The translations under genes were made by a program, and so were the position numbers. Source: Sediminibacterium sp. (GTDB lineage: Bacteria > Bacteroidota > Bacteroidia > Chitinophagales > Chitinophagaceae). From it: 6,282 nt of DNA. Where the stretch lies: positions 1-6,282 of the forward strand of contig JALQXE010000159.1 in the NCBI GenBank assembly GCA_023263235.1, in the 5' to 3' direction. Numbering within the stretch: position 1 is the first letter of the stretch; every line of letters begins with the position of its first letter. Below, piece by piece: positions 1 through 6,282 of the stretch. The notes under the pieces are model-generated. The model was not told where the DNA came from. It saw only the letters and a program-made list of their open reading frames with translations, and did not search any database.

Positions 1-522
1 AATATTGAAGATTACAAACATAAATTATGGGATCACTTATTTTTTATGAGCAATTTTCAATTAGACGTAGAAAGCCCATATCCAATTCCTACTAAGGAAA
101 CCTACAAGCAAAAACCAGATCCTTTACCATATCCAAAACGCAAGATTAAATATGCGCACTTAGGTAAGAATTTAGAATTGGTGATTGATAAAGCAATGGC
201 TGAAACAGATGAGGAAAAGAAAGCGGGATTCGCTAACAGCATTGCGCACTATATGAAATTGGCTTACAGCAACTGGCATAAAGAATTAGTACAAGATGAT
301 GCCATTCGTAGTGAGTTAAATGCAATTACTGGAGGTGGTCTTGAATTTAGCAACACACCTTATATAAAACATCGCAATCAAAACTTTAGTGATGATTACC
401 GTCCAGCAGGTGGAAGATGGCAAAACAATAATCGCAATAGAGGCGGACAAGGTGGTGGACGTGGACCTGGCGGTGGTAGTGGAAGAAATAATAATAACCG
501 AAATTTTAAAAAGAGATATTAG
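1..522 (+). CDS. DUF4290 family protein, 5'-partial, with Gly/Asn/Arg-rich tail
   Basis: The first in-frame ATG is at position 46, but the frame is open to base 1 and encodes NIEDYKHKLWDHLFF before it. The stretch HKLWDHL followed by a (M)S.F.LDVESPYPIP-like segment is typical of the interior of DUF4290 proteins, so the true start lies left of the window and the ATG at 46 is internal. About 173 residues are visible. A helical DUF4290 body runs to about window residue 120 (KIKYAHLGKNLE, then an acidic helix and AHYMKLAYSNWHKE). The last ~38 residues are rich in Gly, Asn and Arg with RGG-like steps and end in basic FKKRY. No signal peptide can be judged. The family function is unknown to me. 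The tail suggests a disordered, nucleic-acid-binding extension, which is inference. The gene ends 9 bases before a hairpin terminator. Confidence 0.85.
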   Translation, partial: NIEDYKHKLWDHLFFMSNFQLDVESPYPIPTKETYKQKPDPLPYPKRKIKYAHLGKNLELVIDKAMAETDEEKKAGFANSIAHYMKLAYSNWHKELVQDDAIRSELNAITGGGLEFSNTPYIKHRNQNFSDDYRPAGGRWQNNNRNRGGQGGGRGPGGGSGRNNNNRNFKKRY

Positions 523-531
523 ATACTAAAA

Positions 532-557
532 AAGAGGCCCCATTTAAGGGGCCTCTT
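532..557 (-). terminator. Intrinsic terminator of the scramblase-like gene, in a convergent intergenic gap
   Basis: A perfect 10-bp inverted repeat (AAGAGGCCCC at 532-541, GGGGCCTCTT at 548-557) encloses a 6-base loop. On the minus strand the stem runs straight into a T tract (complement of the A run at 528-533), the classical form for the gene ending at 579. On the plus strand the stem is followed by GAAGTTG with no T run, so it would end the DUF4290 transcript less efficiently. Confidence 0.85.
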
Positions 558-578
558 GAAGTTGTTCATAAGTAAAAT

Positions 579-1169
579 TTATTTGCTTTCTTTTAAAACC
601 ATATCAATAGTAATTGCACCTGCTAGAACAGCAACTTTATTTTCTATGCTTGAAAAATTAGTATTGATATTTACATTGTATTTATCGGCCGAAGTGAAAA
701 TCTCTTGCATAGCACCAGCCCATTTTTTGGTAATGGTTCCTATTTGATTATTTGAGGCGTCTTGAATTGTAAAATTCCATGCTTTCCAATCTCCAGAAAT
801 TTCTGCTAATAACTCCTCAGAAGCGCTGTATATTTTAAAAGTGGGTTTGAATAATTTGAATTTCTGTCTAATAATTCCTACTACATCACCATCCCTATTG
901 GTTACTGTAATTTTTGATAAAAAGAAAGTCCATCCACGAGAAATAGTGGCTTCCACGTTTTCGTGCATGTCTTTTATTTCAAGTAAAAAAGGAAGCATCG
1001 GTTTCTTTAAAAACAATCTTAATAGTTTTTGTCCTGTTGTTAACTTTTGATTAATCATGCCCACCTGCTCCCCTTGATCATTGTATACTTTATAACTATT
1101 TTCAAACTTGAAAAAGTTAACTTTCTCGTCAATAAAATAATTGTTGGATTCAAAAAAATTATTGTTCAT
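579..1169 (-). CDS. Phospholipid scramblase-like / tubby C-terminal-fold protein
   Basis: This 196-residue protein follows the scramblase (PF03803-like) pattern along its length. It has repeated beta-strand units of the form x-V-x-(D/N)-x-x-G-x-x-(V/I)-G: YKVYNDQGEQVGMI (~26-39), ITVTNRDGDVVGIIRQK (~87-103), and FTIQDASNNQIGTITKKWAG (~133-152). Next comes EIFTSADKYNVNI (~156-168), matching the calcium-binding EXFTDAD.(F/Y) segment of eukaryotic scramblases, and a hydrophobic C-terminal helix (KVAVLAGAITIDMVL, ~178-192) where that family has its last helix. The second acidic residue of the metal loop appears replaced (NTN where PLD is usual). There is no signal peptide, so it is probably cytoplasmic or peripheral. 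Lipid scrambling by bacterial members is unproven, and a lipid- or nucleotide-binding beta-barrel role is equally possible. The start is the ATG at 1167-1169, preceded by AT-rich DNA without a Shine-Dalgarno box. Own terminators lie on both sides, so it is probably monocistronic. Confidence 0.75.
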   Translation of the reverse strand: MNNNFFESNNYFIDEKVNFFKFENSYKVYNDQGEQVGMINQKLTTGQKLLRLFLKKPMLPFLLEIKDMHENVEATISRGWTFFLSKITVTNRDGDVVGIIRQKFKLFKPTFKIYSASEELLAEISGDWKAWNFTIQDASNNQIGTITKKWAGAMQEIFTSADKYNVNINTNFSSIENKVAVLAGAITIDMVLKESK

Positions 1170-1231
1170 GGTTTTTTAATTTATATAAATATAATATAAA
1201 ATTATTTAATACATGTGTTCAATTATAAAAG

Positions 1232-1254
1232 AAGAGGCCCGTATTGGGCATCTT
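1232..1254 (-). terminator. Probable intrinsic terminator of the S10 carboxypeptidase gene
   Basis: AAGAGGCCC at 1232-1240 pairs with GGGCATCTT at 1246-1254 around a 5-base loop, giving 8 of 9 pairs with one internal mismatch (1236/1250). On the minus strand it is followed by a T-rich stretch (complement of 1221-1231), and it lies 46 bases past the stop of the gene ending at 1301. The arm sequence is nearly that of the hairpin at 532-557. The mismatch makes it weaker, so some read-through into the scramblase-like gene is possible. Confidence 0.6.
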
Positions 1255-1300
1255 GAAAATATTTATTGAAAGTTTTAAAGAGCTAAAATTTTATTACGAT

Positions 1301-2836
1301 TTAAAACTTTGCAGGAGTTCCAAATTTTGGAATACTCTTTTTAATAAACAATCTTAAATGTTCATTGCTTGTTGCTAAGTCTTCCTTGCGTAAGTACATC
1401 ATGTGACCACTTCTATATCCTTCCCAACTCATACGGTCTTTTATTTTGCCAGCTGGATCCATTTGCCACATATTATATTTTGCATTAAAATAATCACAAG
1501 CGCCATCATAATATCCCGACTGCACTAGTAAATGCAAGTATGGATTTTCCATCATTGCCAAACGAAGGTCCTCTCCGGTTTTGTTATTGGTATTGTCCCA
1601 AGGAAAAGTAGGTCCAAAAATATAATAGTTCAAATCGGTCTTATAACCCAAAATATCTCTTAGGTATATATTAATAGCTGGCGTAAAAGAGTGTTCCCAA
1701 CTCGTTAACTCGGCATTATAATCGGGACCATTACCTGCATCTTTTTTATCAATACCAATATAACGTGAATCTAAACGACCCACTGTTTTACCTTGATCAC
1801 GCAACAACTCTTTCCAGAAAAAATCAAAAGGAATTTCTAAGTTTTGTTGTGTTACTGCAGTTTCACTTAATCCAATATATTTTGCTAATTTTTTGGTAAT
1901 TGCTAATTTTTGATCTGCTTCAATATTCCACCCTTTTGTAATTGCAGGCAGCAATTCATTTAATGTAAACGATTCCACTTCAGGTAAAAATGCAGTCAGG
2001 TCCTTACTTTGCAAATCGGCAGGTAATTTTTTATGATACCATGCAGTTGCTGCCATATAAGGAACGCGTAATGCAGCGCTAGCAGGGCCTTCACGCTTAA
2101 TGCCTAAATCGGTTGGAGATACCAATATTACTCCATTTAAAAACATCCAATGTTTATTTTGTAATTCTAATGACAAGCCAGAAACACGTGTTGTACCGTA
2201 ACTTTCTCCAATTAAGAATTTGGGAGAAGCCCATCTTTTATTTCTGCCCACAAATGTATTAATCCAATCTGCTAAATATTTTACATCGGCATTCACTCCA
2301 AAAAATTTAGAAGTAGGAACAGATTTATCCACGATTCGAGAAAATCCTGTGTTTACTGGGTCTACGTATACAATATCGGCAACATCTAAAATAGATTGAT
2401 TATTATCCTCTATACCATATGGTTGGATTGGATATCCTTCGTCATCTATTTTTAATTTTTTAGGACTTGTGTATCCTAAGTGCATCCATACACTAGCAGT
2501 ACCCGGACCACCATTAAATGAAATCATTAAAGGGCGCTCATCTTTATTTACCACATCCGTTCTTTCATAATATACATAATACAATCCAGCAATGGCTTTG
2601 CCATCCTCGTCCCAAACAGGAATGGTACCCGAAACCACTTTATAAGGTACTTTTTGACCTTTAATGGTTACCTCTCCTTTAGCTTCTGTTTTGGCGTCCA
2701 AGGAAAGCTCTCTTTTAAATGTTGGATTTTTATCCTCTTGTTTAGCTACTGGTTTTGCACCCTCTTCGCTTGGTCTTTGTGCTTGCGCGAACAAATTGGT
2801 TACTAAGAACAAGGCAAGCCATAATTTCTTTTGCAT
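1301..2836 (-). CDS. Exported serine carboxypeptidase, peptidase family S10
   Basis: This is a 511-residue alpha/beta-hydrolase with the S10 landmarks in order. NGGPG (108-112) forms the oxyanion-hole loop. ADIVYVDPVNTGFS (153-166) is the usual segment after it. GESYG (210-214) carries the nucleophile Ser212. SGYYDGACDYF (440-450) places the probable catalytic Asp at 444. SGHMMY (476-481) supplies His478. Residues 1-20 are a signal peptide (KK, hydrophobic LWLALFLVTNLF, then AQA-like cleavage), so the enzyme should be periplasmic or secreted. A charged, Lys/Glu-rich linker follows to ~60. The length fits bacterial S10 proteins. S10 enzymes remove C-terminal residues from peptides, often at acidic pH; the substrate here is unknown. 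The usual Gly-Asp pair before the catalytic Asp is Gly-Tyr. No T9SS sorting tail is visible. It is divergent from gmk, with 67 bases between starts. Confidence 0.9.
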   Translation of the reverse strand: MQKKLWLALFLVTNLFAQAQRPSEEGAKPVAKQEDKNPTFKRELSLDAKTEAKGEVTIKGQKVPYKVVSGTIPVWDEDGKAIAGLYYVYYERTDVVNKDERPLMISFNGGPGTASVWMHLGYTSPKKLKIDDEGYPIQPYGIEDNNQSILDVADIVYVDPVNTGFSRIVDKSVPTSKFFGVNADVKYLADWINTFVGRNKRWASPKFLIGESYGTTRVSGLSLELQNKHWMFLNGVILVSPTDLGIKREGPASAALRVPYMAATAWYHKKLPADLQSKDLTAFLPEVESFTLNELLPAITKGWNIEADQKLAITKKLAKYIGLSETAVTQQNLEIPFDFFWKELLRDQGKTVGRLDSRYIGIDKKDAGNGPDYNAELTSWEHSFTPAINIYLRDILGYKTDLNYYIFGPTFPWDNTNNKTGEDLRLAMMENPYLHLLVQSGYYDGACDYFNAKYNMWQMDPAGKIKDRMSWEGYRSGHMMYLRKEDLATSNEHLRLFIKKSIPKFGTPAKF

Positions 2837-2892
2837 ATTTCAATTTTTAAATAGTAAGTATTATGATAGATAAATATACGGCATAATTTAAT

Positions 2893-2900
2893 TAAATTTG
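2893..2900 (+). promoter_or_regulatory. Possible Bacteroidota -7 element for gmk
   Basis: TAAATTTG fits the Bacteroidota -7 consensus TAnnTTTG exactly and lies in the 67-base gap between the divergent S10 and gmk genes. No TTG-type -33 element lies about 20 bases upstream, so support is weak in such AT-rich DNA. If real, transcription would begin at or next to the ATG at 2904, giving a very short or absent leader. Confidence 0.25.
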
Positions 2901-2903
2901 AGC

Positions 2904-3491
2904 ATGTCAACCGGTTTGAAAAAAGTAATCATTTTAGCAGCGCCATCTGGGGCTGGAAAAACAACAATTACTAAATATTTATTGGAACGTTTCCCGCGTT
3001 TAGCTTTTTCTATATCAGCCACTACGCGCGCGCCACGTGGTGCTGAGCAGGATGGTGTTGAATATCATTTTTTAAGTTTGTCAACATTCGAGGGGCTGAT
3101 TTATGAAAACGCATTTTTAGAGTATGAACAAGTGTATAAAGGCGTATACTATGGCACCTTAAAATCAGAGCTTGACCGTATTTGGGCATTAGGTAAGGTA
3201 CCTGTTTTAGATATTGACGTGAAAGGTGCGATTCGGGTACAAGAACAATTAGGAGAAAAAAGTTTGTCCATATTTATTATGCCGCCTTCTATTGAAGCAT
3301 TGAAAGAAAGATTATTAAATAGAAAAACTGAAAACGAAGAAAGTATAAAAACAAGGATTGATAAAGCCGAATATGAAATTAGTTTTAGCAATCAGTTTAA
3401 TAAGGTTGTAAAAAATGATGTTTTAGAAACTGCTTGTTCAGATACGGCAAACATATTAATGAACTTTTTAGGGCCCGATTTCACAAAATAA
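2904..3491 (+). CDS. gmk: Guanylate kinase
   Basis: This cytoplasmic enzyme phosphorylates GMP to GDP with ATP, an essential step in purine nucleotide supply. Counting from the ATG at 2904, the 195-residue protein has the P-loop APSGAGKTT (13-21; the first Gly of Walker A is Ala, which I regard as common in Bacteroidota Gmk). The GMP-binding domain includes SISATTRAPR (36-45), GVEYHF (51-56) and FLEYEQVYKGVYYGT (71-85). VLDIDVKG (101-108) is the acidic segment after it. The lid arginines lie in LKERLLNRKTE (133-143) and TRIDKAEYEI (150-159). A TTG at 2898 is in frame two codons upstream; I prefer the ATG because it is the stronger codon and leaves an ordinary short N-terminus (MSTGLKKVIIL). 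Length is normal. It appears to head a plus-strand unit with the dehydrogenase 25 bases downstream. Confidence 0.96.
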   Translation: MSTGLKKVIILAAPSGAGKTTITKYLLERFPRLAFSISATTRAPRGAEQDGVEYHFLSLSTFEGLIYENAFLEYEQVYKGVYYGTLKSELDRIWALGKVPVLDIDVKGAIRVQEQLGEKSLSIFIMPPSIEALKERLLNRKTENEESIKTRIDKAEYEISFSNQFNKVVKNDVLETACSDTANILMNFLGPDFTK

Positions 3492-3516
3492 TTATTTACC
3501 ACTAAAATTTACAACT

Positions 3517-4335
3517 ATGTCTTTGCAAGGAAAAACAGTGTTTATAACCGGAGGTAGCAGGGGCATTGGAAAAGCCATTGCTTTAAAATTAGCGAGTGCG
3601 GGTGCAAATATTGTAATTGCAGCCAAATCGGTTGAAGAAGATTCGCGTTTAGGAGGTACGATATTTTCTGCCGCTGCTGAAGTAGAGGCACTAGGTGTAA
3701 AAGCTTTGGCAGTACAAGTGGATATTAGAGACGAGGCGCAAATTGCCAAAGCTATTCAACAAACGGTAGATAAGTTTGGAGGTATTGATATTGTAATTAA
3801 TAATGCATCGGCAATTCAATTAACAGATACGCAAGGGACGCCTAGTAAAAGATTTGATTTAATGCATAGCATTAATGTTCGTGGTACTTTTTTGGTTGTG
3901 CAACATGCTTTGCCTTATTTAAAAAAATCCACACACGCACACATTCTTACATTGTCGCCCCCCATTAATTTAGATCCAAAATGGATTGGGCCACATATTG
4001 CGTACACTATTTCAAAATATGATATGAGCATGATGGCCATTGGATGGGCACATGAATTAAAAGACGATGGTATTGCTTCAAACGCTTTGTGGCCGCGCAC
4101 TACCATTGACACCGCTGCAGTGAGAAATTTATTAGGCGGTGAAATGTTAGCCAACATGAGTCGCACTCCTGCGATACTGGCTGATGCTGCTTTTTATATT
4201 TTGTCAAAAGAAAATTTAGCCTATACGGGTAAAACATTTATCGACGAAGAAGTAATGGCGGCCGAAGGAATCACCGATTTATCGGGTTATTCAGTAATAC
4301 CTGGCGCACAATTATATACCGATTTATTTTTATAA
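3517..4335 (+). CDS. HSDL2-like short-chain dehydrogenase/reductase
   Basis: This is a 272-residue classical SDR with a Rossmann fold. The cofactor motif TGGSRGIG is at 11-18, VDIRD (68-72) is the adenine-ring Asp segment, and NNAS is at 95-98. The catalytic tetrad is Asn120, Ser147, Tyr163 and Lys167 (YTISK). Several segments resemble the SDR domain of eukaryotic hydroxysteroid dehydrogenase-like protein 2: GKAIALKLASAGANIVIAAK, TPSKRFDLM.. .N.RGT, AHILTLSPP, NALWPRTTIDTAA and the end GYSVIPGAQLYTDLFL. The C-terminal SCP2 sterol-carrier domain of HSDL2 is absent; the protein stops at the end of the SDR domain. Basic Arg15 and Lys37 near the cofactor hint at NADP(H), but this is not decisive. 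The substrate is unknown, perhaps a lipid- or acyl-type carbonyl. It is cytoplasmic, without a signal peptide. The ATG start has no Shine-Dalgarno box, as with its neighbours. Confidence 0.88.
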   Translation: MSLQGKTVFITGGSRGIGKAIALKLASAGANIVIAAKSVEEDSRLGGTIFSAAAEVEALGVKALAVQVDIRDEAQIAKAIQQTVDKFGGIDIVINNASAIQLTDTQGTPSKRFDLMHSINVRGTFLVVQHALPYLKKSTHAHILTLSPPINLDPKWIGPHIAYTISKYDMSMMAIGWAHELKDDGIASNALWPRTTIDTAAVRNLLGGEMLANMSRTPAILADAAFYILSKENLAYTGKTFIDEEVMAAEGITDLSGYSVIPGAQLYTDLFL

Positions 4336-4364
4336 AATTTTTATCAAACATTATAATTATTTAC

Positions 4365-5828
4365 ATGAAACAATTTTTGATTTTTGGGTTAATGTTGGTT
4401 GCATTAAATAGCAATGCACAAAAAAAGACGAAACTTGATCCTAATGCCGCTGCAATTAATGCAAACAAAGAAGCCGTTATGAAATCATTAACGGCAAATT
4501 ATGAAGCAGATAAAACTACTGCATTACAAATTTGGGATTTTGCGGAAGTAGGTTATAAAGAAAATAAAAGTGCTGCTTTACATGTACAGCATTTAAAAGA
4601 TGCAGGCTTTACTGTTGAAACGGGTGTTGCAGGCATTCCAACATCTTTTGTAGCTACTTATGGTTCCGGCAGTCCGGCTATTGGTATTTTAGCAGAATAT
4701 GATGCATTACCAGGTCTTGCACAAAACGCTGTACCTGAAAAATCGGGCATTGCTGGAAAAAATGCAGGACATGGTTGTGGTCACCATTTGTTTGGAACAG
4801 CTAGCGTTTCTGCAGGTATTGCAATTAAAGAATTAATTGCAAGCGGAAAATTAAAAGGCACCATTAAAGTATATGGTTGCCCTGCAGAGGAAGGGGGAAG
4901 TGGTAAAGTATTTATGGTACGCGCTGGTTTATTTAATGATTTAGATGCTGTCATTCATTGGCATCCCGATGATGTGAATGCAGTTTCTACCACCAGTGCA
5001 TTGGCAAACAAATCTGCTAAATTTAAATTCTATGGTATTTCGGCACATGCTGCAGCGCAGCCAGATCAAGGAAGATCGGCATTAGATGCAGTTGAAGCAA
5101 TGGACAATATGGTTAACATGATGCGTGAGCATATACCACAAGAAACAAGAATTCATTACGTAATTACCAGTGGTGGAAAAGCACCAAATGTAGTGCCCGA
5201 TTTTGCAGAAGTATATTATTATGTGCGTCATCCAAAGCGCAAGGATGTAGTGGAGATTTTTGATAGAGTGGTAAAAGCAGCAGAAGGCGCAGCATTGGGT
5301 ACAGGCACTTCAATGAAGTATGATATAATTGGTGGTACTCATGATTTATTAATTAATAAATCGCTTGCCGAAGTAATGCAATCCAATTTAGAAAAAGTAG
5401 GTGGTGTAACTTATTCCGATCAAGAAAAAGCATTTGCTAAAAGTATTCAGCCCAGCTTTATTGGTGCACCAGTAGATGTAGCTACGGCAGGAACCGTTAG
5501 ACCTTTGAGTTATGTAAATGAAGGCAACAATGGATCTACCGATGTAGGTGATGTTAGCTATGCAAAACCAACAGTAGGGTTAAGAGCTGCTACCTGGGTA
5601 CCTGGTACACCTGCGCATAGCTGGCAAGCTGTGGCAAGTGGTGGAACAGAAATTGGGACAAAAGGAATGTTAGTAGCGAGTAAAACAATGGCTTTAACTG
5701 CAATTGATTTAATGAGTAATCCTGCATTGATTCAAAAAGCAAATGAAGAATTTAAAGCAAGCATTGGCGATTATAAATACAAAGCATTGTTAGGCGACAT
5801 AAAACCAGCTTTGAATTATCGCGACTAA
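4365..5828 (+). CDS. Exported M20-family amidohydrolase, AbgB-like
   Basis: This 487-residue metallo-amidohydrolase resembles the p-aminobenzoyl-glutamate hydrolase subunit AbgB of family M20D. Metal-site motifs appear in order: GHGCGHH (135-141, ligands Cys138 and His140), CPAEEGGSGK (172-181, Glu175/Glu176), HWHPDD (198-203, His200) and GTPAHSW (414-420, His418). ILAEYDALPGL (108-118) precedes the site, and STDVGDVSYAKP (391-402) is a typical AbgB block. Residues ~215-325 (FYGISAHAAAQPDQGRSALDA onward) form the dimerisation lid domain. The N-terminus MKQFLIFGLMLVALNSNA is a signal peptide with probable cleavage before QKK and no lipobox Cys, so the enzyme is probably periplasmic, unlike the cytoplasmic E. 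coli AbgB. It likely removes an acyl or aroyl group from an amino acid or dipeptide; folate-derived substrates are possible but unproven. No AbgA-like partner or AbgT transporter is present in the window. It lies 29 bases after the dehydrogenase and ends before a strong terminator. Confidence 0.88.
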   Translation: MKQFLIFGLMLVALNSNAQKKTKLDPNAAAINANKEAVMKSLTANYEADKTTALQIWDFAEVGYKENKSAALHVQHLKDAGFTVETGVAGIPTSFVATYGSGSPAIGILAEYDALPGLAQNAVPEKSGIAGKNAGHGCGHHLFGTASVSAGIAIKELIASGKLKGTIKVYGCPAEEGGSGKVFMVRAGLFNDLDAVIHWHPDDVNAVSTTSALANKSAKFKFYGISAHAAAQPDQGRSALDAVEAMDNMVNMMREHIPQETRIHYVITSGGKAPNVVPDFAEVYYYVRHPKRKDVVEIFDRVVKAAEGAALGTGTSMKYDIIGGTHDLLINKSLAEVMQSNLEKVGGVTYSDQEKAFAKSIQPSFIGAPVDVATAGTVRPLSYVNEGNNGSTDVGDVSYAKPTVGLRAATWVPGTPAHSWQAVASGGTEIGTKGMLVASKTMALTAIDLMSNPALIQKANEEFKASIGDYKYKALLGDIKPALNYRD

Positions 5829-5861
5829 ATATCTCGATTGAGTTTACTGATTAAAAGATAA

Positions 5862-5889
5862 AAAAGGCCACTCGTTTGAGTGGCCTTTT
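5862..5889. terminator. Strong bidirectional intrinsic terminator
   Basis: A perfect 12-bp stem (AAAAGGCCACTC at 5862-5873, GAGTGGCCTTTT at 5878-5889) has a GTTT loop. On the plus strand it is followed by GGTTTTATTTT, and on the minus strand by a T run (complement of 5858-5866), so it can stop both the amidohydrolase transcript and the lysS transcript. It lies 33 bases past the amidohydrolase stop, in the gap between convergent genes. Confidence 0.9.
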
Positions 5890-5997
5890 GGTTTTATTTT
5901 AGTTACTGCGCCCGTTTATATGGCGAAGATGCAAAAGCATCTGATGTTTCAAAAAATACTAGAAGAAATAAATAAAAGTTTACTTTTCTAAAAGCAT

Positions 5998-6282
<285 letters not shown>

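Noticed and set aside
556..747. 63-residue plus-strand open frame opposite the scramblase-like gene
   Set aside because: It lies antisense to a recognisable protein and overlaps the terminator arm at 556-557. The hydrophobic content is only a reflection of the antisense strand.
1170..1231. Possible -33/-7 promoter for the scramblase-like gene (TTG with TAATTTTA or TATATTTA on the minus strand)
   Set aside because: The -7 candidates miss the final G and the spacings to the TTG (about 15 or 26) fall outside the usual range. In such AT-rich DNA this is not distinguishable from chance.
2837..2900. Minus-strand promoter for the S10 gene (TATATTTA)
   Set aside because: It matches 7 of 8 positions but the nearest upstream TTG is about 29 bases away, too far for a -33 element.
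2898..2903. TTG start for gmk two codons upstream of the ATG
   Set aside because: TTG is a weak start, it adds nothing conserved, and the ATG at 2904 gives a normal Gmk N-terminus.
5927..5942. Small hairpin AGATGC-AAAA-GCATCT upstream of the lysS stop on the convergent side
   Set aside because: The 6-bp stem has no T tract next to it on either strand, and the much stronger terminator at 5862-5889 already serves this gap.
5920..5991. 23-codon plus-strand open frame MAKMQKHLMFQKILEEINKS... in the gap after the terminator
   Set aside because: It is short, has no ribosome binding site or promoter, and no family likeness. It most likely arises by chance in AT-rich spacer DNA.

Overview
The window looks like an AT-rich Bacteroidota chromosome segment, probably Chitinophagales/Chitinophagaceae or a close relative. 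The reasons are a DUF4290 protein (a family I know only from Bacteroidota), no Shine-Dalgarno boxes before the starts, AT-rich spacers, strong GC-rich hairpin terminators, and a lysyl-tRNA synthetase C-terminus of Bacteroidota type ([16 protein letters not shown]). The last ~185 bases differ: about 58% GC by hand count, against 40% in the 100 bases before them.

Layout. (1) 1-522, plus: the 3' part of a DUF4290 gene that begins before the window and ends in a Gly/Asn/Arg-rich tail. (2) 532-557: hairpin terminator, best suited to the minus strand. (3) 579-1169, minus: phospholipid scramblase-like (tubby-fold) protein. (4) 1232-1254: a degenerate relative of the first terminator. (5) 1301-2836, minus: exported serine carboxypeptidase of family S10. 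(6) 2904-5828, plus: guanylate kinase (gmk), an HSDL2-like short-chain dehydrogenase and an exported M20/AbgB-like amidohydrolase, with gaps of 25 and 29 bases, a likely transcription unit. (7) 5862-5889: strong bidirectional terminator. (8) 5998-6096, minus: the last 32 codons of lysS. (9) About 6087-6282, minus: a piece of a phage/plasmid D5/P4-type primase gene with foreign composition, abutting lysS in another frame.

How the genes relate. gmk is housekeeping (GMP to GDP). The two downstream genes look metabolic, and their link to gmk is positional only. The S10 carboxypeptidase and the M20 amidohydrolase both carry signal peptides, so both probably act on peptides or N-acyl amino acids outside the cytoplasm. 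The two minus-strand genes each have their own terminator and are probably transcribed separately.

No complete new system (CRISPR, toxin-antitoxin, defence island) is visible. The strongest anomaly is the right end, where an essential gene and a mobile-element gene are both cut at the same point. This suggests a contig misjoin or an illegitimate recombination event. No gene-free stretch exceeds 300 bases; the longest is the 169 bases from 5829 to 5997.
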